Assembly (NCBI RefSeq): GCF_001949145.1
Contig: NW_019091421.1
Span: 1,402,206 to 1,466,205, forward strand
From: Acanthaster planci
Taxonomy: Eukaryota; Echinodermata; Asteroidea; Valvatida; Acanthasteridae
Reading direction: 5' to 3'
DNA: 64,000 bases
The notes under the pieces were generated by a model. That model made no database searches. It was not told where the DNA came from and saw nothing but the letters and a program-made list of their open reading frames with translations. Position numbers and translations under genes: made by a program. The stretch's first letter is position 1. Each line of letters starts with the position of its first letter. Below are positions 13,414 through 24,279 of the stretch, piece after piece.

Positions 13414-15400
13414 TCAGTCAGGTCATTATATGCCCTTTCAGCTATCCTGTTGCACGTGGAAATGCATGAAACATCCAACGTGTCATACTGTATCAAGAAA
13501 CTTTGCTTATATTTTTAATAAGAGCATGAAATATTGGGAAAAGGATATTATTCAAAATTGGTCAAATCTTTCAAGTTCTGCAGATTGTCTTCAGATATCA
13601 TCTTACTTGTCTTTAGATATCATCTTACTTTTCAGTGCATTGGGAGCAACTCTGTATTTGAAATGTGTACAATTGTAAGCATTCTGCCAAATTTTAATTA
13701 CAGAAAAAAAAAGTCACAGATTTTATTCAGTCACATCTGCGAGGCTCCTCAGTCACATAGCATTAGTCGTGAATTTATTTTCTCACAGATAAAGGTGACT
13801 TTAATGGGCTTCTTGTTTCATTTGCAAAGTTACAAATTTTTCAGTAGCAGCATACCCAGTTTACTCTTATAGAGCAGATTCTTTGATCTGAGTCTGATTT
13901 CTTTTGAATCTACAAGTCAAGGCCTGATGACATCAACATCTTTAGGTTCTTCTGTTCTCTTTATGGCAAACTTCAGTGTGAGCTTCAACAAGCAAATTGA
14001 AGCGAGCAGGGCTTCAGCCTGTGACTGTTGGGCTCTCTTCCTGGTCAATTTGCCCTCCGTGGCAGATTTGAATCGACGAAATTGGGCCAGTACTTTGGCA
14101 CCGAGCACCCACTCGCCCACAAAGACCCTGCAGATTTAGAAAATTACTTGCCTGTTCTCTGTGCCAAGCACAGCACAAAGCATTCCCGTTTCCATTGAGG
14201 AAGCAGTTTCTTTATTAGAAAGGACAAGACCGTGTCACAGTGACAAAAATTTGTCCCCATTAAGTTTCTAGTCCCTGTAGTATTCATGTTTCAATCAGCT
14301 TGTTGTCACAACAGTCAAGTGCACAAGTACGCGTGCAGTACTTGTTGACATTACCCATACTTGTTCGTGGAGCCCACCACTTACGCTACTCAATCCAACA
14401 CAGATCTTGCAAAATCCTCCGTCACAATCTTGCTTGAGTATGGACAAACTTACCAGATAAATGTGACTGTGATCAAGTGCAGATTTCATTCAAGTATATG
14501 TACCCTTTCATTAGTGTCAGTGACTTGTTTTCTGTACACTTGTTGTGTCTGTGATGTATGGTAAGGGACTACACAGTTTTTTCCTAACAGAATTCAGAGC
14601 TGAAGCATTATGAAAAATTGTACACGACATAGCCTGTACAGCACCGCTGTATTATTATTATTCGGGTGTTAAGTTTTATGTTTTGATTCAGTGGCATTAT
14701 GTTCTTTTATTTTTTGTTTTGTTGCTAGTTGTGACTCTTCAAAGGTAACAGACCTTTGAAGAAATGTTATCTAAATTACAGATGGAAAAAGAACACGAGG
14801 GTACCACCAAATTTGCATCGATGGAAAGTATTCCTAAACTCTGTTAACAGTTCACTTTTTCTTCCAGGTTGTTTAGGATGAATATTCTGGGGTTCTCATG
14901 GTACTCATCCAGATGCAATAAAATCAATCTTATTTTTTGGGGGGTCCATTTGTCACCAATGTGAGCAATAGTATGTGAAAGTGCCTGGCTTTTTTGACTG
15001 GAAAACACCGTGTCCAGTGATTTGATAGTTTGTGAAAGAGAACCCCTCACGGGCTTCATCACCAGAAACGATTTGTACCCGTACATATATTGATGCACGA
15101 CTTCATTTCGTATCACCTTTTCACAAAGCAACAAGTTCTGGTTCAGTCTAGTCAAGTTCAGTCAGCCAAATGGTAGCTGTAACTCTCTCTTCCTGTATGG
15201 CCTGGGTGCAAACCCTGTTTTAGGTTTTTCAAGTTATGCAGATTCCTTTTTGTCTACTCCCTCTGATTTGTTCCGATTATTTAGATGTCTTTGTTAGAGA
15301 TATGTCATGGTACATGTTCAAGTTTTAAATTTTCTTTTCTTATAGAAGGTAGTTATTTTTAGGACAATAAATAAAACAATTCAGCATGATTCAATATTTG
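13414..15400 (+). other. Probable unk 3' UTR and downstream flank
   Basis: AT-rich sequence without convincing coding potential follows the unk stop. Overlapping AATAAA signals at 15366-15371 and 15370-15375 could end the transcript, giving a 3' UTR of about 1.97 kb; earlier ends are possible. A tRNA-like SINE head lies near 13920-14130 on the minus strand. A short direct repeat (GATATCATCTTACTT, twice) is near 13600-13630. Confidence 0.5.
13920..14130 (-). mobile_element. Possible tRNA-derived SINE head
   Basis: Read on the minus strand, TGGGCGAGTGGGTG resembles a pol III A box and, about 45 bases on, CGATTCAAATCTGCC resembles a B box. No tail or target duplication was found, so this is tentative. 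It explains why long ORFs occur on both strands here without a gene. Confidence 0.4.
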
Positions 15401-17820
15401 GATTGTTTTTATTTTGATTCAAAAAAGCTTTATTTTCAATAGGGGTGTAGCGTAACAGTACCAAAAATGTCTTAATTTGGGGGGATTCATCGATAAACCT
15501 TGACTGTTTCAAAAATCTGCATGTGCAAAATTAACTCACGTACGTCTTACTTTTATGAATTTTAATGAGTCAACTGAAAGTAAACCCACAACTATCCGCT
15601 TATTTTCCAACTATCCATCCAACTGCAATGGTGCAACTGAAATATGGCGGAAAGAAACTCGGCTTCATTGGTGTAACTTTATTACATTGTATTACTTTGA
15701 TGCTCAATGTACTTACATGCTGAGAACAACGTGGCGTTTCAAGAGCTGAAAAACTGTCAGAGTTGCGGCGAAATTCAGGCGTACTTGACAGAAAAGGATT
15801 CCTTTAAAAAGTGTTTTGAACAAGAAGCTTTAATGCAGATTTCCACGACTTCAACATCACCGCTACATGTGTAATCATCGTTCAATAATATATTAACTTA
15901 AGTGCTTCTCATTTGGTTACATAGTATATTTAAAATGGTAATACTCATCTTTCATTGATAAATGTGTATTAAAGTTTGTATTTTGTTTCGGAGATAATTT
16001 GTCAGTAGCTTTACTGAGTTCATGGGAAAGTGATTGTGCGTAATGATCGTTCTTCCACTAAAGACATTAATGTATTTTAGGAAAGCATTAATATCCATAG
16101 TTTTCGACTGTGAAGACGGGGACTTGGTGAGTCGAAATGTTAGTGAAAGAAATCAATTTTCTGTACATCATAGAACATGTAGACGTACTTTTCTGCTTCA
16201 TGTTATGTAGACATTACCTGGAAGTTGTCATGTTTGTTAATTACTCTCAATGTAGCTCTTACTCATCTTAAACATATGGTTCTGTTTGACTTTTTAAATT
16301 TTCAACTCCTTGCAGCTGTATTAGGGTCAGTGTACCATTTTGAAAAAGTTGCCCTGACGTCTTCGTTACGTGATGTCTCAACAACATAATCTCCAATGAG
16401 GAATAGGTGAGGTAAACGCATATATCCTTATCACAATTATTTGCACTTCTGCATTGTCATTCAATCAAATTTGACCTTGAACAAGGTTCTAAGTTACGTA
16501 GGAAAAGATAAATTTATATTTTCAACTGTTTTGCTTATCCGTCTTTGAGAAAATTAAAATTATTTTTGAATAGAAAAGAAAGAAAAATGCAACCGAAGTG
16601 TACGCGGCGGAGCTTGAACCACGAAGAAACAATGAACTTCATTTGTCGTGGTTATGTGAGTTACCTTTTGTGTGGTATGTTACTCATAGAGTTTATTGAT
16701 GGATTGCTGACGTCATCAGGGAAACTATTTTCTTTGAATAAATCTATCTGGAGACAACCAGAAATGCTTGACAGTTTAAACATCCAGTGTCGTGAATTGT
16801 TTTTGTAGGGTAGTTTAACAAGTATTAGTTAATGACACGCTAAACTGGTTAAAAGCAAAAACTTGTTTTTTCTTAAAAGAAAGAAAAGATTCTTTGTTAA
16901 AAATGAAACTTTGGGAAAATACAGTTATGTAAAACAAAAGTTTAACACGAAAACTCCGCTCTGACAAAGACAGGATATTCGAGTTCGTTATTCTGGGTGT
17001 ATCCAAAATTCATTAAGTCAATTCCATATTCACGTGTGGAGAATTTCTATCGTTAGAACTCAATTTTTAATTTCAAATCTGATTTCTAAGATGGCTGCCG
17101 TTTAAACTGACCGCAGTTCTTAAAATCTCCCATCACTGTCGGTTAGTGTTTCCACTGTAAAAGGACTCAAAAACGGAAGAGACATGTTTGGTTCAAAACT
17201 TGAATTCATCTACACGGCTTTAGCACCATTTCAAAGAATTAAAAAATAACCACTTCTAACTGAGCGCGTGTGTGCCATTTGCAAGTGTTGACAAGTAATC
17301 CGGACGCTCTTATAATTATTTGGCTGGTCGATGATGATGCCCAGTGCGCTTGGCACTCGGTGACGACTCTCCTGCCAAATGGCAAGGCACCACTGTTGAA
17401 AACTGTGAAGTCCAGTCTTAGTATAGAGTCCGAAAGTGAGAAGTCCCGTCGAACACTAAGTTTTATTCTACAGTGTACATGTATTCAGAATTAAAAATCA
17501 TCGGCAGCCTTAAAATAAGGATGGGGGAAAGACTTCAAAAATATTTCTTTTACTTCACCTGTTTTTATTCCTCCATGCTTCGCCTTATTTTTACTGCGAT
17601 TTGCCTGCGCATGTTTTCCCCCGGCACCCCCCCTCCCCCCATCAAGGGCTCCCCGTCTCAACATTTACCTTTTCCCCCCAGGCATGCCAGGTCTATGGTC
17701 CCATAAAGCCGAGCTGCGCTTGTTCATTTGAACGTCATTTGTTACCCTTCCTTTGTTTTACATCCGAACATAGGGTCTCCGAACTGTCCTCATTTGCCCG
17801 TGCTGCTTAAAAATAGATAG
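15401..17820. other. Intergenic region between unk and atf4
   Basis: AT-rich and without recognisable exons. A YY1-like AAGATGGCTGCC lies at 17088-17099 but has no gene assigned to it. C-rich and T-rich stretches occur around 17620-17690. Confidence 0.55.
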
Positions 17821-17831
17821 CACGATAAAAA

Positions 17832-17963
17832 TGACGTCGTTTATTTTGTACACCAATCAAGGAAGACTATTCACGTGAACATTCTCCTGCTGCCCAATCA
17901 GAATTAAGATTGAACAAAGCTCGCATAAGCGAGGACACTTTCTGATGCAATTTCGCTGACGTT
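17832..17963 (+). promoter_or_regulatory. Putative atf4 promoter cluster (CRE, CCAAT, E-box, C/EBP-ATF site)
   Basis: Within about 130 bp there are a CRE core TGACGTC (17832-17838), CCAAT boxes (17853-17857 and 17894-17898), a palindromic TCACGTGA E-box (17871-17878), the composite C/EBP-ATF/amino-acid-response motif TGATGCAAT (17943-17951), and a half CRE TGACGTT (17957-17963). The cluster lies about 400 bp before uORF1 of atf4. The transcription start is not visible from sequence, so its role as promoter is inferred. Confidence 0.5.
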
Positions 17964-18364
17964 GTAAGAACCGAATAACCCAGAACCACTGAGATTCATC
18001 CGCAAAAAGTAGCGCTCAAACAGGAACAAAATTCATTTTTCAGAAGAAGCTACATGGAAGTGTCTTTCAAATTATACTTCTCATTCTGTAGTTGATAAAT
18101 TGTCACTTTCGTCAAAATTATGCTGACCAATGTCAGAAATAATAGCTTCCAAGTGCGGATGAATATAATGACATCATTATGAACAGGCGATGAAGGCCAA
18201 GTACGGTTGGTCACGTGGGTGCATACGGAGTGTGAGACGGCACTGTACTTGCGCGCAATTAATCAGGTGCAGGTGTAACATAATAGTGCCATTCCATTTT
18301 TGTGCAAGAGATGAGACAACAAGCGAAATCTGTTCCCAGAAAACGACGAAGAAAACGCGTCAAA

Positions 18365-18376
18365 ATGGCTTTGTAG
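18365..18376 (+). promoter_or_regulatory. atf4 uORF1 (Met-Ala-Leu-stop)
   Basis: ATGGCTTTGTAG in a strong context (A at -3, G at +4). It is the small permissive uORF known in vertebrate ATF4 mRNAs, after which ribosomes resume scanning. Its stop is 62 nt before the uORF2 start. An in-frame ATG at 18311 would lengthen it to 21 codons if transcription starts further upstream. Confidence 0.8.
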
Positions 18377-18438
18377 CGATTAACTGCACACTCAAGCACC
18401 GTGCATATCCGTTAGGATTGCACCAGACAACAATAATC

Positions 18439-19820
18439 ATGGCGTGAGTACATAAAATGAATTGATTTCAGTTTTTATCAGTTGTTTTTGGTGTTCGTTT
18501 TGGTCAAAATAGGCTAGGCCTGTCGTGTTTAGCCGACCGGCTCTTTCCTTGAGCTCACGTGCCCATATACATGTACAGTACATGCAGGCCTACATGCATC
18601 ATTGACATTGCAGCGCGCGTGTGAACAGCCTCACACTCACAGTTTGAGTTTGACTTGCGGACTGGCTCGTGTGCCAAAGCCCAATTAAACTGGTCCAAGG
18701 GCCATAAGAAGTCCTAGGGCTAGGGAAGCTCAAACATCTGGGCATGCATAGGTTGGTTGATAAGCAGGAGGGGGGCCTAATGTCATGAATGTTAGGCCCT
18801 AGGCCTAGCCCTAAGTAATTCTAATTGTGACGGAGGTGGACATGGCGGCGTGCCTGGCCTTAAACGTGAAGTTGAAAATATGGATAAACGGTGGTCTGCC
18901 TTATTTTGATGGGTGCATGTTCAAGTGTTACTTGCTGCCACTACCAGTACTAACAGAGCTGTCGGGGGGGGGGGCTAATTGGTGAATGGGGGTGAATGGG
19001 GATATTGCTTACATTGATCATTGTCCTGACATGCCTGATCTAGTAATAACAGTGTGACGAGCCGTACACATGATATGGTATGAATTCGGCATAGGCCCTT
19101 GGCCTGCAATCGGTTGATACATGCGAGAATACAGATCAATCTTTGTGGGGTCACTCAGTCTTGTAACATGATTTGTTGATAATTCTGCATCTGCTGGTAG
19201 CCTGCACTTTGCAGTTCATGGGTGTGAAAGATTGTTTAAAAAGGAAATTAAAATTGGAGATTTCATGCAGATGGGCCAGTCTGCCCTACCGTTAAATGTA
19301 TGTGTAGCTCATGCCTTTGTGCAGATTGGGAGTGATTTTTGAGCTTATGCTGGCCCATTACTGGAAACAGCAATATTGGTGTGGGACCCAGTTTTACACT
19401 AACAATGGCTAAGGCATATTTGTGGTTTTGTGGAGGACAGTGACAAAACAAAATGTATATTTTTTGTACTTGAGGCGATTCTTGATGCCAAATGGTTACA
19501 TAGGATTGTGGTCCTCAAAGTAAAGATTGCTAACGTGATATTTGAATCCCGGCAGGGATCCCAGAGTTCCATGACAGATTTAATTTGACCTAGGCCTGAT
19601 TACATGCTACATTTTTGTCTGTTTCAGTCTGTTTGCGTCGCACACCCACAACAGCACCCTTATTGGGTTGGCTCGAGAATTTTCCTTATTCCCACAATCA
19701 TTTTATCATCAAGTAATCCACCAAGGAAGAAAAGATGGCTCTCTACAGCATGGAATTCGATACGATGGCCTCGCTCTTGAGCGAGGAGCCCAGCAGCCTC
19801 TGGGCTGCAGGGCAAGTTGA
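18439..19820 (+). promoter_or_regulatory. atf4 uORF2, spliced, overlapping the main start out of frame
   Basis: The ATG at 18439 is followed by GC and a 5' splice site (GC|GTGAGT; exon ends at 18443). Joining to the acceptor at 19627 (TTTCAG|TCTG) gives ATGGCTCTGTTT and an open frame of 65 codons that ends at TGA 19818-19820. It overlaps the ATF4 coding start (19735) by 86 nt in a different frame. There is no other ATG between uORF1 and the main start except this one. In vertebrates the equivalent inhibitory uORF is bypassed when eIF2 is phosphorylated. The splice sites are inferred from consensus only. Confidence 0.8.
18444..19627 (+). other. atf4 leader intron
   Basis: This intron lies between the inferred leader exon ending at 18443 and the exon starting at 19628. 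It contains GGCCTA-type words, a G run at 18963-18973 and no recognisable gene. Confidence 0.6.
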
Positions 19821-20923
19821 TTTCCTCAAGGATGAAGGGTCTTCGGACTTTGGGGGATCTACAGGCAACCTTGCTGATGATTTGCTGGAGGAAATCAGTG
19901 GACAACATTCAGAAGGTGTGTTAGTTTGTTGTGACGTTGAACATTGACATAGATTTGTTTGACATCACTGATATTGTCCACAGTAATTGCAGTGAAGCAA
20001 ATGTTGAGGCCATGTGATCACACAGTATTGACCATGATCAATGAAGGGGAAAAACTAAGAATAAATTTGCTCAGGTGTAAAATCATTGTTGCAATTTGTA
20101 CTTAAAAACTACTGTCCCCTTTGTTCTACCTTTTATAGGGGATTCCCTGTCTGAAGAACTTCCTGAATGGATGTCCGAGAAGATCTCATTGACTCAATGG
20201 ATCGATGCAGCAGACATCATGCCATCTGACCTGCTGACTACTGTCCCCTTGTCAATCCCCAAGGGAGCATCCATTGAGCCAGCAGAGGAACTGCTGCAAA
20301 CTTTGATGGTGGATGATCGCATCCCCCCGCAACCTCCATCTCCAGGTGAGCAGCAGGCTCCGGATCTTCTGGCCCTGTCTCCAGCAGGATGCCTGTATTC
20401 CCCCGAGTCCCCCATGTCCCCATCCTCACCTTCCAGCAGCATGGAGCCACCCAGTCCGAAGGCTGATCCACCATCGGCCGAAAAGCAGCTGTGGCAAATA
20501 GCTGAAGGACTGACGACCATTTTTCTACCCGAGATTGACCAGAGTGAGCTCCTCAGCCCCCAGTCAGGCCCCGAGTCTAGTCCTGCTTCCCCACAGTCCT
20601 CGGCAGAAGAGGAAGAAGAGCGGAAGAGTAGGCAGTGCACCCTTCGGAAGAAGGCGCGGGCAAAGCCGAAGCTCAGGACTGTCAATGATCCTGTGATTAA
20701 GAAGAGCAAGAAACGGGATCAGAATAAGGTCGCCGCCACCAGGTATCGCCAGAAAAAGCGCCTGGAGGCTGACGTCCTGATGAAAGAGCAATTGGAACTA
20801 GACGGGAAGAATAAAGAGCTCAAGGATAAGGTTGAATCTCTCACACGAGAGATCAAATACCTTCAAGACTTGATGGCCGAAGTTTATAAGGTCAAGGGAG
20901 AGCTGAAGATTTTACAGAAGTAA
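19735..20923 (+). CDS. atf4: ATF4: bZIP stress-response transcription factor
   Basis: Two coding exons, 19735-19915 and 20139-20923 (GAAG|GTGTGT, TTATAG|GGG), encode 321 residues. Residues 71-95 (WMSEK..MPSDLLTT) match the conserved central block of ATF4. Residues 123-171 are Pro/Ser-rich and an acidic run is at 217-222. The basic region is 248-268 (NKVAATRYRQKKR), followed by a leucine zipper to about 305. The basic region and spacing are those of ATF4/ATF5 rather than CREB or C/EBP. ATF4 acts in the nucleus as a heterodimer and activates amino-acid synthesis, transport and redox genes through C/EBP-ATF sites. The start at 19735 is in a strong context (AAGATGG) and is preceded by the two uORFs, so the protein is expected to be translationally induced by eIF2 phosphorylation. 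The canonical DSGxxS degron is not visible; QSGPES at 202-207 lies in a comparable place. Confidence 0.94.
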
Positions 20924-21966
20924 CTTTGGCCGTCTATGTGGTTTGTCAGTCTGTAAATATGCTTTTTGCCATTGCTGTAGTCGTGAGTTCTTAGTTTTGA
21001 AGTGTATGTGTGGTCTTAATCCACTTTCAGATCAGTAGAGGATTGAGGCTTTATATGCCAAGCTTGCACCCCCTTTTTCTGCCCCAGCACTCAAATTATT
21101 TCTTCAGTTGTCGACATGATTTCTATTATTCTAATACCATCGCTGAGTTAATAATTATTTAAATGAGATTGTTTTTTTCTGTGTTTATTTCCTTAACGTG
21201 GTTCTCCTCATATGACAGTTGTAAATAATTCCTACTTTAAACCGCATTGTGAGTGAAGCATTGTACTCTCATTATCCATGTACATGTACAGTGTTCTTGA
21301 GGTTTCAGTTGCACATATCGAAGTGTTGCATCTAATTTCATCTTGAAATTGCGCAGAATAGCTGCAGTTTATAATTCTTTGTGTTAATGTACTATAGATA
21401 AAATGTTGCCTTTAGCTTAGTCATGTAAGCGCTCATTTTGAGCCATTTGAAGAAGTGACCAAGGACCATTCTACCAAGGCACAATTTTAATGTATGAACA
21501 TGAAATATATGTACACATCCATGTCGCAACATTTCACTGAGTACATGTACCTACAATTTTGTGGTCAGATGCTGCCGCAGCACCATATTTAGGTCGGATT
21601 TGCTGCAGTTCTGTAATCCTGTGAACATGACATGCACTTGCTTTTAAACAGCGGTTGCTGTTTTAAAGTGTGTCATTACTTGAAGTGGAGGTTTTAATGT
21701 TGTAACTATTCCACTAAAGTGAGGATTGTGTCTGTTAACATTGTCCAGGGTACACAGATGCATCTGCCCCCCTCGCGCTCCTTTCAAACTGTAAAAATGC
21801 ATTTACACGTAGTTCTAATACCAAATTGGGTAACTCAAAAATATTTTGGGCATTCTGTTTTTCATTTTCAAACGGGGAACTTGGAATTGTAAGGTTTAAC
21901 TCCTTATTTGTGTGGTTTGGTTAAAAGAAATACAATGTATTAAAATTGTAAAAAAAAAAAAAAAAA
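20924..21966 (+). other. atf4 3' UTR
   Basis: AT-rich sequence without exons follows the atf4 stop. ATTAAA at 21939-21944 is followed six bases later by a run of 17 A (21950-21966), the most likely 3' end. The A tract is genomic and could prime oligo-dT internally. Confidence 0.6.
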
Positions 21967-23742
21967 CAGGCGAGTCATACAGGAAGTTTTGTTCATGTAA
22001 TGTATTTGTAACTTCTTAAACTTGCCAAACCCCATTACCCTCTATAGGGGGTTTGCATGGCTACTATCTTACATGTCGGTTCCTTTGTTCTATGCGCAAG
22101 GAGATTTCCCTCTGGAACAGAACAGATGCCCTGCAAAATGGCAACCGCACACGGCCTCAACACCGGTCCGTTTCCCAACTTATCTGTCCGCAGTATGTAC
22201 ATGCATATACATGTACCTCTTATAGTTGCGCAGTACACCGTCATCGTACCGACGTTCGACTGCAACAGGCAGGCCTACAAGCTGCAGAGAAATAAGAAAA
22301 TGTCGGCCGTAGACTGAAGAAGGTTGGGACTCTTGAGGATAAGTCACACGCCAGTATTGTACATTGGTCATCAGGAAATGATGCAAGTTGTTGAGTCCAC
22401 GGAAAATTACATGATTCATTGCATGCCAGTATACATGTACAGTTGAATACATGTACATGCAATTGGATATTGTACGTATATCGGTGGTTAAGCATCATTC
22501 AGTCTGATTGTTTTGAAGCGGATTTGACGATAGGACCGGCGACCGGCAAACTGATGCAGAACAAATAACGCAAATTTTATGTTTAAAAAACTTGACGACC
22601 ACGACAAGTTACTTGATACGCGTGCTGAAACTTCACATGCATTGGACAACAGACTGGTTTAAATCTGAAATTTTAAAAAAAGAAATATGGCATAACCAGG
22701 AGCGGGTCCACGATTCTTTTCCCTGGGTTGGGAAGTTTACTGCATGTAGTTGTCGCCCTTGGTAATGCCATGGAGGAAGGACTCCTTGGAATTGTCCCTA
22801 ACCGACTTGACACACAAAGGCCGAAGTACATGTAGTTTACGCTTTTATGGGGGGGGGTCTTCTAACCTTCAGACGTGTTGAACCCCCCTTCCTGATCAGA
22901 ACCTTCCAAAAATATCTCAGACATGTACGTGTAGCGGCTTTGAATTTTTCTTGAAATTTGAGGACGGGCAAGTTGACTTTTAAAACTACAAGTAAACGAT
23001 TTAAGACTGGAAATCTACATTTGAATGTACTATAAAATTTCCCAAAACACATAAAAGGCACAGATTAACACGTGTTATGCAATTTCCATCAAACTGATTG
23101 ACAAAAAACGCACTTAGTGTACCACTGCATGTATTTCAAAAGTTATAAATATTTTATGTCATTTATATCCACCATAAAAACTGACATTGACGAGTTGGCC
23201 TATTGTGGGGACATTACGTTGGATGGAGGCGCGCGCATATTCGTGACGAGATTCATATTAAACATAATCCGTTACTGCAGAGCACTGCGGTTGCGAAAGG
23301 CCATGCACGTAGTTATCTGGTAATTAAACAACATGAACGTACTTTGGAAACCGAAAGCATCCAAAAAAATGTACTGTTTATACCCTTCATTTCAAAATGC
23401 AAGAAATGGAGATTGAAGGCTTCGAAATTTCCGCTTATTTTGCTTTGGAGCACGGGAAAATTGGCTATAGGTATGTATGTGTCTTTCTCCTGCATGCATG
23501 GTTATAACTAATTTGTGTATTGAGGTTCGCTGTCGATTAAAAAAAACATAAAGGTCTGTTTCTATTTGTTGAATTAAAAGTTTAAAACATAAAGCAACAT
23601 TATGTATCCTTATTGTGGCACTAACAAACTATTTTCAGCATACAGTTTGGGTCCCGTGAGCTGCCATTGCTCTCGTCATTCTCATTTCTTCGCAGATAAT
23701 TAAATTTAACACAGGCCACTCGATAAAAAATATTGTTAAGAA
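21967..23742. other. Intergenic region between convergent atf4 and LRATD-like gene
   Basis: Short ORFs overlap on both strands around 22022-22500, but none has a recognisable domain or splice support. GTACATG tracts lie near 22198-22212 and 22432-22458. A C run is at 22848-22890 in a low-complexity context. Nothing else was recognised. Confidence 0.5.
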
Positions 23743-24279
23743 TCAAAATTCATGTTGCTGGTGTCCATAGGTGACGAGAGGGTTGGACAGCGCTACCGTC
23801 GACTCAGACGGCCTTCTGATTTCAGTCGACTTGTAAAACTCGTTCCGGATGTCTACTTTCAGCCCGAAACGGCACCTGACGGCAAACATTTCGCATCCGT
23901 ATAACTGCATGTTGTACCACTCCAGTCCCAGCTGTTCGTTGGCCGACTCCACGATTTTCTGAGCCGACTGGGGCGCCAGTTTCAAGACCCTTATGTGCTT
24001 GTAATTGTTGATCCGAACAAGTTTCGCGCAGTAGTTCTCACGATCCAGCCCAGCGGCGTTGTGGAGGGACTCCCGCCTGATCCAGGGCTGCCGCACATGG
24101 ATGACAGCGCCCTCACCGACGTAAACCGCCCAGTGATTAAAAGTGGAATGCGGGTGCAGAATTTCGATTAAATCCCCCGGTTCACACTTCAGAAGTACCT
24201 TGTCTACGGTCGTAAAACGGTTCTGTGCGTTCCCCATGGTGTTGCGCGCCAGGAATGCGTGCCTTCGTTTATCATCCAA
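23743..24279 (-). CDS. LRAT-domain protein, LRATD (FAM84)-like, with intact catalytic residues
   Basis: One exon of 178 codons. The second Met (ATG at 24237, in ACCATGG context) is the better start and gives 164 residues beginning MGNAQ, a possible N-myristoylation signal; the first Met has a weak context. The LRAT/NlpC-P60 fold shows as CEPGDLIEIL, NHWAVYVGEGAVIHV and YGCEMFAVRCRFG. Counting from MGN, His35, His47 and Cys115 would be the catalytic set. The wording around them (CEPGDL, HWAVYVG, FAxxCRFG) is closest to vertebrate LRATD1/2. From memory, those carry Ser where this protein has Cys. No C-terminal membrane anchor is seen, unlike PLAAT acyltransferases and LRAT. Phospholipase or acyltransferase activity is possible but unproven. 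The gene faces atf4 tail to tail. Confidence 0.78.
   Translation of the reverse strand: MDDKRRHAFLARNTMGNAQNRFTTVDKVLLKCEPGDLIEILHPHSTFNHWAVYVGEGAVIHVRQPWIRRESLHNAAGLDRENYCAKLVRINNYKHIRVLKLAPQSAQKIVESANEQLGLEWYNMQLYGCEMFAVRCRFGLKVDIRNEFYKSTEIRRPSESTVALSNPLVTYGHQQHEF

Noticed and set aside
13917-14139. Overlapping ORFs on both strands in the unk 3' region
   Set aside because: The minus-strand sequence contains A- and B-box-like motifs, so a SINE head is a better explanation than an exon.
18190-18447. 85-codon ORF ending in the atf4 leader exon
   Set aside because: It runs across the inferred donor at 18443 and encodes no recognisable domain; it is leader or promoter sequence.
20194-20709. 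171-codon ORF antisense to atf4 exon 2
   Set aside because: It mirrors the Pro/Ser-rich coding region of ATF4 and shows no domain of its own.
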